A model generated the notes under the pieces. The model had not been told where the DNA came from and searched no databases. It was given only the letters and a program-made list of their open reading frames with translations. Made by a program: the position numbers and the translations under genes. From Eopsaltria australis (taxonomy: Eukaryota; Chordata; Aves; Passeriformes; Petroicidae), in NCBI GenBank assembly GCA_034509425.1, contig JAVTVJ010000821.1, positions 124,001 through 188,000 on the forward strand: a stretch of 64,000 nucleotides of DNA, given 5' to 3'. Positions 23,359 through 33,826 of the stretch are shown piece by piece (positions within the stretch are counted from its first letter, which is position 1; each line of letters begins with the position of its first letter).

Positions 23359-24764
23359 TTGGGGGATAAGTACCATCTAAAGCCTATGATAACCTTAAAA
23401 GTAGGCCCCCAAGAGGAGGTATTAGAATTTATAATGGACACTGGAGCAGAGAGAACGTGTGTGATAAATATTCCAAGGGGCTGTGAAGTAAGTAATAACA
23501 CTGTGAAGGTAACAGGAGCAAAAGGTGAAGGGTTTACAGTTCCTGTTATTAAAAATGTGGTAATTGAAGGGGAAACCAGAATAGGGATGGGAGATGTCTT
23601 ATTAGTTCCAGGAGCAGGTTGCAATTTACTGGGGAGAGATTTACAAATACAGTTGGGAATAGGGGTTATACCTGAAGAAGGGAAGATGACGGCTAAAGTG
23701 TTAAAACCTGGCCAAGAAGATGAGGAGAAAGTAAATAAAAAGGTTTGGGCCAGGGAAGGCAATAGGGGAGGATTGAATATTGACCCTATAAAGGTCACGA
23801 CTGAGAAAGAAGAATGTCCCATCCGTATACGTCAGTACCCTATATCTTTAGAAGGAAGAGAAGGCTTAAAGCCGATAATAGAAGAATTAATAAAGGATGG
23901 AACATTGGAACCCTGTATGTCTCCTCATGATACCCCTATCCTACCAGTAAGAAAGCCTGATGGGAATTACAGATTAGTACAAGATTTGAGAGAAGTGAAC
24001 AAAAGAACTCGTACCCGTCACCCGGTGGTACCTAATCCCTACACTCTGTTAAGTAAAGTCCCATCTCAGCATCAGTGGTTTAGTGTAGTGGATTGTAAAG
24101 ATGCTTTCTGGGCTTGTCCATTAGCAGAGGAAAGCCGGAATATATTTGCCTTTGAGTGGGAAGAGCCAAAAACTGGGAGGAAGCAACAATTAAGATGGAC
24201 AAGTTTGCCTCAGGGATACTCCGAATCTCCAAATTTATTTGGGCAAGTTTTAGAAGAAATATTACAAACTTTCCCCACTCCTCCCGGAATACAAATTATC
24301 CAATATGTGGACAATCTTTTCTTGTCGGGAGAAGTTGAAATGGAAGTTAAAGAAGCTACTATAAAACTTTTGAACTTTCTTGGAGAAAAAGGATTGAGTG
24401 TATCAAAAGGAAAATAACAGTTTGTGGAATCAGAGGTGAAGTACCTTGGTCACTTGATAAGCAAAGGTAGCTGAAAGCTGAATCCTGAGAGGGTGGGGGA
24501 ATTCTATCTCTCCCCTCTCCTTCTTCAAAAAAGGAAGTTAGGAGACTGCTTGGACTATTGGGATATTGCAGATTATGTATTGAAGGATATAACCAGGCAG
24601 GAAAATTTTTATATGAAAAATGGACAGAAGGGGAGGATATAAAGTGGACCAGGGAAGATGATAATAAATTAGAAGAATTGAAGTTGAAACTAGCCTCGGT
24701 ACCCGCCTTAAGTTTACCCTCACTAGAAAAACCCTCTCATCTGTATGTAAATGTGGAAAGTGGA
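23359..24764 (+). pseudogene. pol: ERV-C pro-pol, truncated
   Basis: Protease motif FIMDTGAERT is followed in the same frame by RT (LEPCMSPHDTPILPVRKPDG; VVDCKDAFWACPL; LPQGYSESP). The catalytic box reads YVDN instead of YVDD. A TAA at 24415-24417 ends the ORF. Connection-domain sequence (VKYLGHLI, then PSLEKPSHLYVNVES) continues, with breaks, to 24764, where an ERV-F-type LTR cuts it. RNase H and integrase are absent. Confidence 0.85.
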
Positions 24765-25044
24765 TGTCTTGGTTTGAAAGACAGGTGTTTGTTAAGGAAG
24801 GCAGGAGCCTCCCTTGGAATGGGAAACTGTAACCCCTCTCTCTCTCTGAATTATTATAAATTTGAAATCAAGAGGCTCTCAGGCAAAGATATGGGAATAG
24901 GAATAACAGTTCTTTACTAATATCTAAAACAAAGCTAACAAATAACAACAACTATAACGTTAACCAACAAACAGACCCAGAATCCCAGTGGCAGCCTGCT
25001 TGGCTTCAGGCACCTTTTCTTTTTGGTGCAGTTCCAGTCACACC

Positions 25045-25674
25045 CTGCAGGGGGCGCTCTGGGTGTGTGTCTTAGGTTGCAATGGTATGTATTCTATCAC
25101 CATCTTCATGGGATGTTGGGGCCGGGCGTGGCAGTGTTCCTGATGGCCAGAGAACGGTTTGCTAATGGGCCGGTCGTTAGGGCCGGATGGAGCACTTTAC
25201 TCACCCCCAACATTGCAGATAGTGGCCCATCATCCCAATGTGAGATGCCCCGCCCAGGGGGAGGAACCAATGTATCCCGATCTGCATATAAACTGAGATT
25301 TGAAGCACCACAGGCAGCTTTTTCCACGGGATTCCCAGAGGAAGACCGGATCCTTCTACACCACCACTGGACCTTCAGAGGAGAACTACACCTTTCACAG
25401 GATCACTGCTTCAACAGAATCGCATCTATCACTCCCAGAGAACTGCAACCACCTTCTAAGTGGACTACTACCAACACCCTGACCGACAGGGTGTCAGGTT
25501 GTATTCTGACTCTGTCAGTATTTTTTGTATTATCACATTTTTCCTATTAAATTGTAGTTCTGACTTTGAGCCTCTCACTGATTTGCTTTGAAACTACCAC
25601 AGTGTGATGATTCTCCGGCGACTGCAGGGGGCGCTCTGGGTGTGATCATTCCCCGGTGGCTGCAGGGGGCGCTC
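25045..25674 (+). promoter_or_regulatory. Three CTCF-like motifs in the second ERV-F-type LTR
   Basis: CTGCAGGGGGCGCTC occurs at 25045-25059, 25622-25636 and 25660-25674. The first two are separated by the solo LTR insertion, so before it they lay within a span of about 100 bp. Function is inferred from the motif only. Confidence 0.4.
25068..25601 (+). repeat. Solo LTR of the ERV-A/ERV-B family, plus orientation
   Basis: 534 bp, starts TGTCTTAGG, ends ACTACCACA, flanked by GTGTG (25063-25067 and 25602-25606), a 5-bp duplication. TATAAA is at 25287-25292 and ATTAAA at 25546-25551. The 175-codon ORF across it is LTR sequence, not a gene. Confidence 0.9.
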
Positions 25675-26158
25675 CGGCGTGAGCTCAGGTGGCACACGGC
25701 AATGGCGGCTGCCCGAGGCAGGGAAAGATGGAAGAGAGCCTTTGTTCCACAGACCCTCGGGGGGGGCAGCTGGTGTCGGTGCCGCAGCAGGATCCCCGGA
25801 CACAGGGAGCTGGGACGGTAAGAAGTCCCGACATGCAGGGGGAGCCCCGCAACAATGTAGCGAAGAAACTCGGAGTGGCGAGGAGGAGCGAGGGAGAGAC
25901 AGGCTGGTGGCAGGCAGCTCCCGATGGGGCAGAGAGGGAAAAGACTCACAGCAGACAGACTGGCAGCTCCGTGCTCGCTTATCAGAGGGCCGTGGGTTCA
26001 GCAGACAGCAGCTGCGACCGTCCAGCTCCTAGGGTCCCGAGCAAGAGAGCGTGACTTCCCCCTTGCCTTTGCTTTTCAGTCTCCAAAATCTCGCGTTGTC
26101 AAGCCCTGCTTCCATGAGGGGCAACTCTGCCGCACCCTTCTAAGTAGAAAGGCCCTAG

Positions 26159-26766
26159 TGTGGTAGTTTGAAAGCAAATCAGTGAGAGGCTCAAAGTCAG
26201 AACTACACTTTAATAGGAAAAATGTAGTAATACAAAAAAAACCAAAAAAAAATACTGACAGAGTCAGAATACAACCTGACACCCTGTCGGTCAGGGTGTT
26301 AGTAGTAGTCCACTTAGAAGGTGGTTGCAGTCCTCTGGGAGTGATAGATGCGGTTCTGTTGAAGCAATGATCCTGAGAAAGGTGTAGTTCTCCTCTGAAG
26401 GTCCAGTGGTGGTGTAGAAGGATCCGGTCTTCCTCTGGGAATCCCGTGGAAAAGGCTCCCTATAGTGCTTCAAATCTCAGTTTATATGCAGATCGGGATA
26501 CATTGGTTCCTCCCCCTGGGCGGGGCATCTCACAATGGGATGATGAGCCACTATCTGCAATGTTTGGGGTGAGTGAAGTGCCCATCCGGCCCCAACGACT
26601 GGCCCATTAGCAAACCATTCTGCAGCCATCAGGAACACTGCCACGCCTGGCCCTAACGACCGGCCTATTAGCAAACCGTTCTGCGGTTATCAGGAACACT
26701 GCCACGCCCAGCCCCCAGCATCCTACGAAGATGGTGATAGAATACATACCATTGCAACGTAAGACA
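26159..26766 (-). repeat. ERV-B 3' LTR with duplicated U3 unit
   Basis: 608 bp. It carries two tandem copies of a roughly 62-bp U3 unit (about 26586-26648 and 26649-26710). ERV-A LTRs have one unit and the ERV-B 5' LTR none. The polypurine tract follows at 26767-26784 (sense AATAAGGGGTGGATAA). Confidence 0.85.
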
Positions 26767-26853
26767 TTATCCACCCCTTATTCTATCACCATCTATGTGA
26801 TACCCAAACCAGTACCCCCTTTATACATATATATATACATATACAATGAAACT

Positions 26854-27894
26854 TTACACACAGTTCTCACTTAAAATTAAGTTTCCTTGTGGTACACAAT
26901 GGGTTTCCCCATCTTTCTGCATTACCCACCAAGTGTAACCAGGTCCTTGAGCAAAAACAACCCCGCGGATAGGTTTGCCTTTGTCTGAGGTGGGACTAAT
27001 CCAAACAGTCTTTCTTAAAACACCTCTCATGTGTACCACAGGGACTCTGTCTCCGTCCACTGTGTGCAAGGGTTCAGACTGGGCAGGACCAGCTCGATTG
27101 ATGGAGCCTCGTGTGTTGACCATCCAGGTGGCCTTTGCTAAGTTCACTTCCCAATTTCTGAAGGTCCCCCAGCCAAGTGCCTTCAGGGTGGTCTTAAGTA
27201 GTTCGTTGCACCGTTCAACTTTCCCGGCAGCTGGTGCATGATAAGGGATATGATATATCCACTCGATGCCATGTTCTCTGGCCCAGCTGTTTATAAGGCC
27301 ATTCTTGAAATGGGTCTTGTTGTCCGACTCAATTCTCTCAGGGGTGCCATGTCTCCACAAGACTTGCTTTTCCAGGCCTAAGATGGTGTTTCGGGCAGTA
27401 GCACGAGGCACAGCATAGGTCTCCAACCATCCAGTGGTTGCTTCCACCATGGTCAGCACGTAGCGCTTGCCTTGGCAGGTTTGGGGAAGGGTGATGTAGT
27501 CAATTTGCCAGGCTTCCCCATACCTATACTTCGACCATCGTCCACCGTACCACAGAGGCTTCATCTGCTTGGCCTGCTTGATCATAGCGCAGGTCTCGCA
27601 GCCATGGATGACCTGTGAGATGCTGTCCATGGTCAAGTCCACCCCTCGGTCACGAGCCCATCGGTACGTTGCATCTCGTCCCTGATGACCAGAGGCATCA
27701 TGGGCCCAACGAGCTAGAAATAATTCTCCTTTGTGCTGCCAGTCCAGATCCACCTGTGATACTCTCAGTTTGGCAGCTCGGTCCACCTGCTCGTTGTTAC
27801 GATGCTTTTCATTGGCCTGACTCTTGGGTACATGTGCATCCACATGTCGAACCTTCACAGTCAGCCTCTCTACACGGGTAGCGATGTCCTGCTA
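26854..27894 (-). CDS. pol: ERV-B integrase, open reading frame preserved
   Basis: 334 codons are open after a TAG at 27894-27892 that separates it from RNase H. It begins within the RNase H/integrase linker (KVRHVDAHVPKSQ), then shows the His/Cys zinc-binding region (HDASGHQGRDATYRW through CETC). The catalytic core has D in QIDYI, D in ESDN and E in GKVER, with exactly 35 residues between the last two (DD35E). The C-terminal domain ends near VPQGNLILSE. Only about 70 bp separate it from the polypurine tract, so there is no room for env. It is the terminal part of a Pol polyprotein and would need readthrough of upstream stops to be expressed. Confidence 0.85.
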
Positions 27895-30225
27895 AATCTC
27901 AGCGGCCCAGATGGGTTTCCCTCTGCGCGGCCAGTTGGCCTTTCTCCAGCGATTCAACCAACCCCACAAAGCATTAGCTACCATCCAGGAGTCAGTGTAG
28001 AGACAGAGCCGAGGCCACTTCTCTCCCTCAGCAATATCCAAAGCCAGCTGGACGGCTTTAAGCTCTGCGACCTGACTCGATCCACCTTCTCCCTCAGTAG
28101 CTTGTGCAACTCGTCGTGTGGGGCTCCATACAGCAGCTTTCCACTTCCGGTTAGCGCCCACAATTCGGCAGGAACCATCAGTGAAGAGGGCATATCGTCT
28201 TTCACTCTCCGGTAGCTCGTTATATGGTGGGGCTTCCTCAGCACGTGTCACTTGCCCCTCCTCTTCTTCAGAAGATAATCCAAAAGTCTCACCTTCAGGC
28301 CAGTTTGTTATAATTTCCAGAATCCCAGGGCGATTAGGGTTTCCTATCCAGGCTGGCTGTGTGATCAGCGCAATCCACTTGCTCCATGTGGCATTGTTGG
28401 CATGATGTGTGGAAGGAACCTTTCCCTTGAACATCCAACCCAGCACTGGTAGTCAGGGTGCCAGAAGCAGCTGTGCTTCGGTGCCAATTACTTCCGAGGC
28501 AGCTCGAACTCCTTCATAAGCCGCAAGAATCTCTGTCTCGGTTGGGGTATAGCTGGCCTCAGATACTTTGTATCCCCGACTCCAGAACCCAAGTGGTCGT
28601 CCTCGAGCCTCTTCAGGTCCCTTCTGCTACAGGCTCCAGGATGGACCATTCTCCCCGGCCGCAGTGTAGAGCACATTTTTCACATCCTGTCCTGTTCTGA
28701 CTGGCCCAAGGGCTACTGCATGGGCAACCTCCTGCTTAATTTGTTCGAATGCTTGTTGTTGCTCAGGACCCCACTGGAAATCATTTCTTTTTCGTGTCAC
28801 GAGGTAAAGAGGGCTTACAATTGTGCTGTATTCCGGGATATGCATTCTCCAAAACCCGACAGCTCCTAGAAAAGCCTGGGTTTCCTTCTTGTTCGTAGGT
28901 GGGGACATAGCAGTGATCTTGTTGACTACTTCTGTCGGGATCTGGCGACATCCATCTTGCCACTTGACTCCTAAGAACTGGATTTCTTGAGCGGGTCCCT
29001 TAACTTTACTTCGCTTGATGGCAAAACCAGCTCTTAGGAGAATCTGGATGATCTTCTTTCCTTTCTCAAAGACTTCCTCTGCTGTGTTCCCCCATACGAT
29101 AATGTCGTCGATGTACTGCAAATGTTCTGGAGCCTCACTCTTTTCAGTGCAGCCTGGATCAGGCCATGGCAGATGGTGGGGCTGTGCTTCCACCCCTGGG
29201 GGAGTCTGTTCCAGGTGTATTGCACTCCCCTCCAGGTGAAAGCAAACTGAGGCCTGCACTCTGCTGCCAGAGGAATGGAGAAAAAGGCATTGGCAATATC
29301 GATGGTCACGTACCACTTTGCTGCCTTGGATTCCAGTTCATACTGAAGTTCCAACATGTCTGGCACAGCAGCACTCAGTGGTGGTGTGACCTCATTCAGG
29401 CCACGATAATCCACTGTCAGTCTCCATTCTCCACTGGACTTACGCACTGGCCATATAGGGCTGTTAAAGGGTGAATGAGCTTTGCTGACCACCCCTTGGC
29501 TCTCTAGTTTACGAATCATCTCGTGGATGGGAACCATAGTCTCTGTCTGTGCGGTACTGCCGTCGGTGCACTGTCGCCGTGGCGATTGGTACCTGCTGTT
29601 CTTCAACTTCCAGCAGTCCCACAGCAGAGGGGTCATCTGAGAGACCAGGCAAGGTATTTAGCTGTTGGATGTCTTCTGTTTCTACTGCGGCTATCCCGAA
29701 AGTCCAACGATGTCCTTTTGGGTCTTTGAAATACCCATTTCTAAGATAGTCTATGCCCAGGATGCATGGGGCTTCTGGGCCGGTCACGATGGGGTGTTTC
29801 TGCCACTCATTCCCAGTTAAACTTACTTCAGCTTCCAATACAGAAAGCTGCTGGGATCCTCCTGTCACTCCAGAAATAGAAATAGATTCTGTTCCCATGT
29901 ACCTTGATGGCATCAGGGTACTTTGAGCGCCGGTGTCAACCAAAGCCGTGTATCTTTGTGGGTCAGATGTGCCAGGCCATCGGATCCACACAGTCCAATA
30001 GATCTGGTTGTCCCTTTCCTCTACCTGGCTAGAGGCCGGGCCCCTCTATTCCTGATCATGGTACATGTTGCTCTCTTCCTGTAAATATGTTCTTGAGGTC
30101 CCTTCAAGAGGATCGGTCATATCATCATTTCTATACTGTTCAGAGTTCTGTCCACAAGAGACCGGAGCAGCATTGACTCTAGGTGGGCTCCTTGTGGTAG
30201 CTGTTCCTCTTTTCAGTTCATGTAC
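27895..30225 (-). pseudogene. pol: ERV-B protease, RT and RNase H, with stops and a frameshift
   Basis: Downstream of the gag TGA the frame is open to a TAG at 30048-30046. Protease then shows LVDTGAQS and the distal ILGIDYLRNG. A frame change occurs near 29520-29560. RT motif A (TIDIANAFF) and LPQGWKHSP are intact. A 1-nt deletion near 29150 shifts the frame before YIDDIIVWG. A TAG at 28629-28627 follows the connection domain. RNase H (27895-28446) keeps FTDGSCRIVG, the AELKA Glu and LYTDSWM. It is defective but less decayed than ERV-A. Confidence 0.85.
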
Positions 30226-31723
30226 TCAGGCTACTAAGGAAGAGGTGGGTTTTCTGTCCCACTTTCTCATGTCTTCTCCATGCTCCTGAAGGAAAAACCA
30301 GAGGTTACCTCGTGGAGTGTATCTTCTTTCTCTGGCTGGGGAATGTTGGCTCTTAATAGCAGAGACCCTTGTTGGTTCTGGCGAGATGTGGTGAATTTCT
30401 TGCTTCAGCTCCTTTCTGAGTTTCTCTTCCAAGTTCCGGACGTGCTCAGCCAGCTGTGTTTCCACAGATGAGACATGGGTGCGAAATGGGGCAGTGACAG
30501 TGTCCTCATAAATTTTTAGTTTGTTGACCAGTACTCCCACCTTGTCCGCTCCTTCCCTCCATTGCAGTGTTGCTAGGTAACGGGAGTATATCTCTGGTCC
30601 AAGCCGTGCGAATCTCAACCACATCTGTGACGTGCATTGGACATCATCTGGGTTCTTAGGGAATCTCATCTTCTGAGAAAATGATCTCCAGCATGGCCAA
30701 TTCTCTCAGGCATCGGATACCTTGTTCCATTGTGCTCCATTTTCCTTGGTGCACCTGGAGGTCTTCTTTACAAAGGTATCTGTCTTTTACGCTTGCCAGC
30801 AGTCGCTGCCAGAGGCTGAGAGTTTCTTGGGTTTTCCCGATCCCCTGGTCAATGACCACATCCTGGGTCAGGGATCCAAGTTGCCTGGCCTCACTTCCAT
30901 CTAGCATGGTGTCATTGGCTGCAGCGTCCCAGATGCGAAGAAGCCAGGTCAGGATGGATTCATTTGTCTGGCGGGTGAACTCCCTCCGTAGGTCACACAG
31001 CTCACCCAGGGATAAAGAGCGAGTGATGATCTCTGGCTCCGTCTCTTCTGCTTGGTGCGAAGGTCCAGCCTCCTCCTCATCGGTCGCTGTGCGGGCTGAT
31101 TTGCTCCTGGTTTTCTTTTTCTGAAGGGGGACAACTGCTACTGGCTTAGGCTGTTCTGGCTTGGTGATGGCTTGTGTGGAGACTCTGTCGTTTCTTTCAG
31201 TCTCTTTTTCCTCTATGACAGTTTGTTTAGATACGGTGCCTGTTGTTCTGCTGCTTTTTTTGTCCTCATCCTGAGGATACTGTGCTGCATCGAGCATTGT
31301 TCTGACTCTAAGCATGGTGTACACAGTGCAGGCTGTACAAAGAAGACAAAGCAGAACTAACAGCAAGATTATACCATCTTTGACATCCAAAGGGAACTCA
31401 ATATTTTCAAAAACTGTTGTGTCAGGTCTGAAAGGCTGAAAGAAACCATTCTCTACTCTTTCCCCTAGGGGCTGGGTGCGATTGTTGAGGAGGCCCCAGA
31501 TGTAACAGCCCATACCAGGACAAGCAAACAAAATTGAGTATATATTCCGAATGGTGTTCATTGCCTCGGAGGTTATCATGCAATAGACATAGTAAACTAG
31601 TAAAGCAATTTTTATACGATACCCCGGCCTACACAGGAGCATTACCACAGGCAGGTAATTCCCTGTCTGCAGAAATATATACAGAGCAAGGTACAGGACA
31701 CATGTAAGTATGTGGAGTATCAT
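30226..31723 (-). pseudogene. gag: ERV-B gag, ERVL type with membrane-spanning N-terminus; one 2-nt frameshift
   Basis: Starts MILHILTCVLYLALYIF at 31723 (the frame is open nine codons further upstream). Order: three or four hydrophobic helices with a Cys turn (about residues 1-85), a strong helix IILLLVLLCLLCTACTVYTML (about 118-138), a basic/acidic linker (KKKTRSKSART), an ERVL capsid core from RSLSLGELCDLRREF, a coiled-coil-like EEKLRKELKQE, and the end SSLVA at TGA 30228-30226. There is no CCHC knuckle. A 2-nt deletion near 30660, absent from ERV-A, is the only frameshift. Hydrophobic N-terminal segments suggest assembly at the ER or another membrane. That is inference; murine ERVL particles are known to bud into the ER. 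Confidence 0.82.
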
Positions 31724-31780
31724 GGTGAATAGGTGGCTTCTAGAACACAAAATTGTAATTCTGACTTTCCTCAGGGCCTG

Positions 31781-31798
31781 GCCTCACAGTGGGCGCCA
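31781..31798 (-). other. ERV-B primer binding site, tRNA-Lys type
   Basis: Minus strand TGGCGCCCACTGTGAGGC. The first eight bases match the Lys1,2 PBS and later bases have drifted. Confidence 0.65.
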
Positions 31799-31802
31799 AA
31801 AA

Positions 31803-32276
31803 TGTGGTAGTTTGAAAGCAAATCAGTGAGAGGCTCAAAGTCAGAACTACAATTTAATAGGAAAAAATGTAATAATAAAAAAAAAGTTGACAGAGTCAGA
31901 ATACAACCTGACACCCTGTCGGTCAGGGTCTTGGTAGTAGTCCACTTAGAAGGTGGTTGCAGTCCTCTGAGAGTGATAGATGCGCTTCTGTTGAAGCAGT
32001 GATCCTGAGAGAGGTGTAGTTCTCCTCTGAAGGTCCAGTGGTGGTGTAGAAGGGTCTGGTCTTCCTCTGGGAATCCCGTGGAAAAAGCTGCCTATAGTGC
32101 TTCAAATCTCAGTTTATATGCAGATCGGGATACATTGGTTCCTCCCCCTGGGCGGGGCATCTCACAATGGGATGATGAGCCACTATCTGCAATGTTTGGG
32201 GTGAGTAAAGTGCCCATCCGGCCCCAACGATCCCACGAAGATGGTGACAGAATACATACCATTGTAACCTAAGACA
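31803..32276 (-). repeat. ERV-B 5' LTR, shorter form
   Basis: 474 bp with the same termini as the other family LTRs. It lacks the approximately 60-bp U3 unit between the GGCCCCAACGA and TCCCACGAAG blocks. Confidence 0.85.
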
Positions 32277-32680
32277 GCCACCAAGGCCCTGCAGGAGAGC
32301 AGAAGAGCCCCCAGCCCTCTTTCTTCTTACATTTATATATCTTGTCACAGACAGCTATGGATTGGACAATGAGGTTACCACCTCTCCAACTCCATAGGTA
32401 AGGAACACAGTCCATCAACCTTCCCTGCCCTTGGGAAAGGAATGACAAACAATACCAAAGGTACAAAACAATCCTTGGTGGGGGGGGGGGGAGAGAAGGG
32501 TGTTCTAAAGGTTCTGTTCTGATTCTGATTGTTATTATTCTCTTTTTTAAACTCTGTTAATAAATTCTCTTCTGATTCCTGATTGTTATTATTCTCTTTT
32601 TTAAAGTCTGTTAATAAATTCTCTTTATATCCCTTTAGTGTGAGTCTATTTTGCCTACTATTAATCCTTATCTCACAACA
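32277..32680 (+). repeat. LTR fragment (Y family)
   Basis: Ends TTATCTCACAACA at 32680. It holds two tandem copies of a unit (TCTGATTGTTATTATTCTCTTTTTTAA ... CTGTTAATAAATTCTCTT) with AATAAA in each. It matches 13100-13250. The left side is cut by ERV-B. A 13-bp G run is at about 32479-32491. Confidence 0.65.
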
Positions 32681-33206
32681 AGAATCAGGTAAATTTTCTA
32701 AGTGTGCTGGCATTTAGCCAGAAACTCAAATAGGCGAATTACAACCACTACAGAGTGTTCAGGGCAGGGTGCCCATTCAGCCACAATGGCTCCAGAGCAG
32801 ATCCCATACAGCCACCAGAAGGGCTGGAGACTTCCCACGTTATCTAGGGTCACATCCTGCATCTGGTATGGCCATGGTGGTATGCAGAGGAGGAAATGAG
32901 GTCCAAGATGCCCTGCTCTTGTCTTCACCTCTGGCACCATAGTGTTCTGGCTTAGGTCACATCTATACCAAATTTGTCATGTCTCAGCTTTGGTTTGTAG
33001 TCCTTGGCTCATGCTGAGTGTGGGTTGAGGGGTGCTCTGTGCCTCCTTTGGTGGATGCTCTGGAGGACACGCCATTAGGCAGCATTACCAGGAGCAGCGG
33101 GGAGTTACAGCCCCTTTGCAGTCCCACAAGTAAGCCCAGGCCTGGCTCAGTGCAGCAGAGATCTCCAGTCAGCTGTGGGATAAGAATAGCTGGGCGCAGT
33201 GTAGGT
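32681..33206. other. No gene seen
   Basis: Short unique-looking stretch between the Y LTR fragment and the CR1 fragment. Confidence 0.4.
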
Positions 33207-33470
33207 CATAGAATCACTGAATAATAAAATTGTTTGAGTTGGAAGGGACCTTAAAGTTCATCCAGTTCCAACCTCCTTGCCAAGGGCAGGGACACCTTCC
33301 ACTAGACCAGGTTGCTGAGAGCCCTATCCAGCCTGGCCTTGAACACTTCCAGGGGTGGAGCATCCACTGTTTCTCTGGGCAACCTGTTCCAGTGCCTTAC
33401 CACCCTCACAGTTAAGAATTTCTTCCTATATCTAATCTGCTCTCTGTCATTTTAAAGCCATTCCATGAAA
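33207..33470 (-). repeat. CR1 LINE 3' fragment
   Basis: Reads TCATAGAATCACTGAATAAT, then GTTGGAAGGGACCTTAAAG, GGGACACCTTCCACTAGACC and TCTGGGCAACCTGTTCCAGT, the complement of the CR1 3' end. CR1 is the main LINE of birds and reptiles. It is 5'-truncated and has no ORF. Confidence 0.93.
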
Positions 33471-33826
33471 GGTCTTGGGAAGGGCCTCACAGTCAGAAAC
33501 AAGGAGCCCTGGCAGGTCTGTGGGGCAGGAACAGGCACAGCCCTTGGCTCCCCATATCCTTCTCTTTGCAAGGGCTCCAGTTTAAGGCCAGGCCAGCCCA
33601 AAGCATTTGGCCTTTGTACAACCACCTCCTTCCCAAGGAGTTGGCTGATGGGGTGGTAACACCCTATGGCTCTGGAGCAGTGTTACAAGTGATGGTAGCA
33701 CTTGGCTGTTCTCTGCCCTCTCTACGGAGGCTTTGTCCTGTTAGCATGTGCTCAGCTCTTTTTCCTGTTCATGTCCTGGACAGGTTTGCTCTCCAGCCAA
33801 GAGGAAAAGGTCCTGATATAGTCCTG

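Larger units (their letters stand above)
14137..24764 (+). mobile_element. ERV-C: gammaretrovirus-like (class I) provirus, 3'-truncated, interrupted by ERV-A
   Basis: The order on the plus strand is split 5' LTR, Pro-type PBS, leader, gag and pol. ERV-A (14385-20295) sits inside the 5' LTR. Pol ends abruptly at 24764, where an ERV-F-type LTR begins, and no env or 3' LTR is seen. Class I assignment rests on the PBS, the MGQ start of Gag, the single CCHC knuckle and a gag-pro-pol with protease directly ahead of RT. Many frameshifts make it an old, dead copy. Confidence 0.8.
24765..26158 (-). repeat. ERV-F-type LTR, second copy, interrupted and truncated
   Basis: Starts TGTCTTGGTTTGAAAGACAGG like 658 and matches that LTR up to about GGCCCTAG, where ERV-B begins. 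A solo LTR is inserted at 25068-25601. The part 25602-26158 holds two of its three CTGCAGGGGGCGCTC motifs. Orientation is taken from the copy at 658. ORFs inside are not gene-like. Confidence 0.75.
26159..32276 (-). mobile_element. ERV-B: ERVL-class provirus, close relative of ERV-A, no target duplication
   Basis: LTRs at both ends bound gag and pro-pol, and no env is present. It is better preserved than ERV-A: the protease is full length, RT keeps YIDD and the integrase ORF is open for 334 codons. Flanking bases do not match (CCTAG at 26154-26158, GCCAC at 32277-32281). The left side lies in an ERV-F-type LTR and the right side in a Y-family LTR fragment. Confidence 0.88.

Noticed and set aside
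25023..25550. 175-codon plus-strand ORF
   Set aside because: Crosses the boundary of the solo LTR at 25068 and is LTR sequence; similar short ORFs appear in every LTR of the family.
26154..32281. Simple target duplication for ERV-B
   Set aside because: CCTAG and GCCAC do not match and shifting the ends by a few bases does not help.
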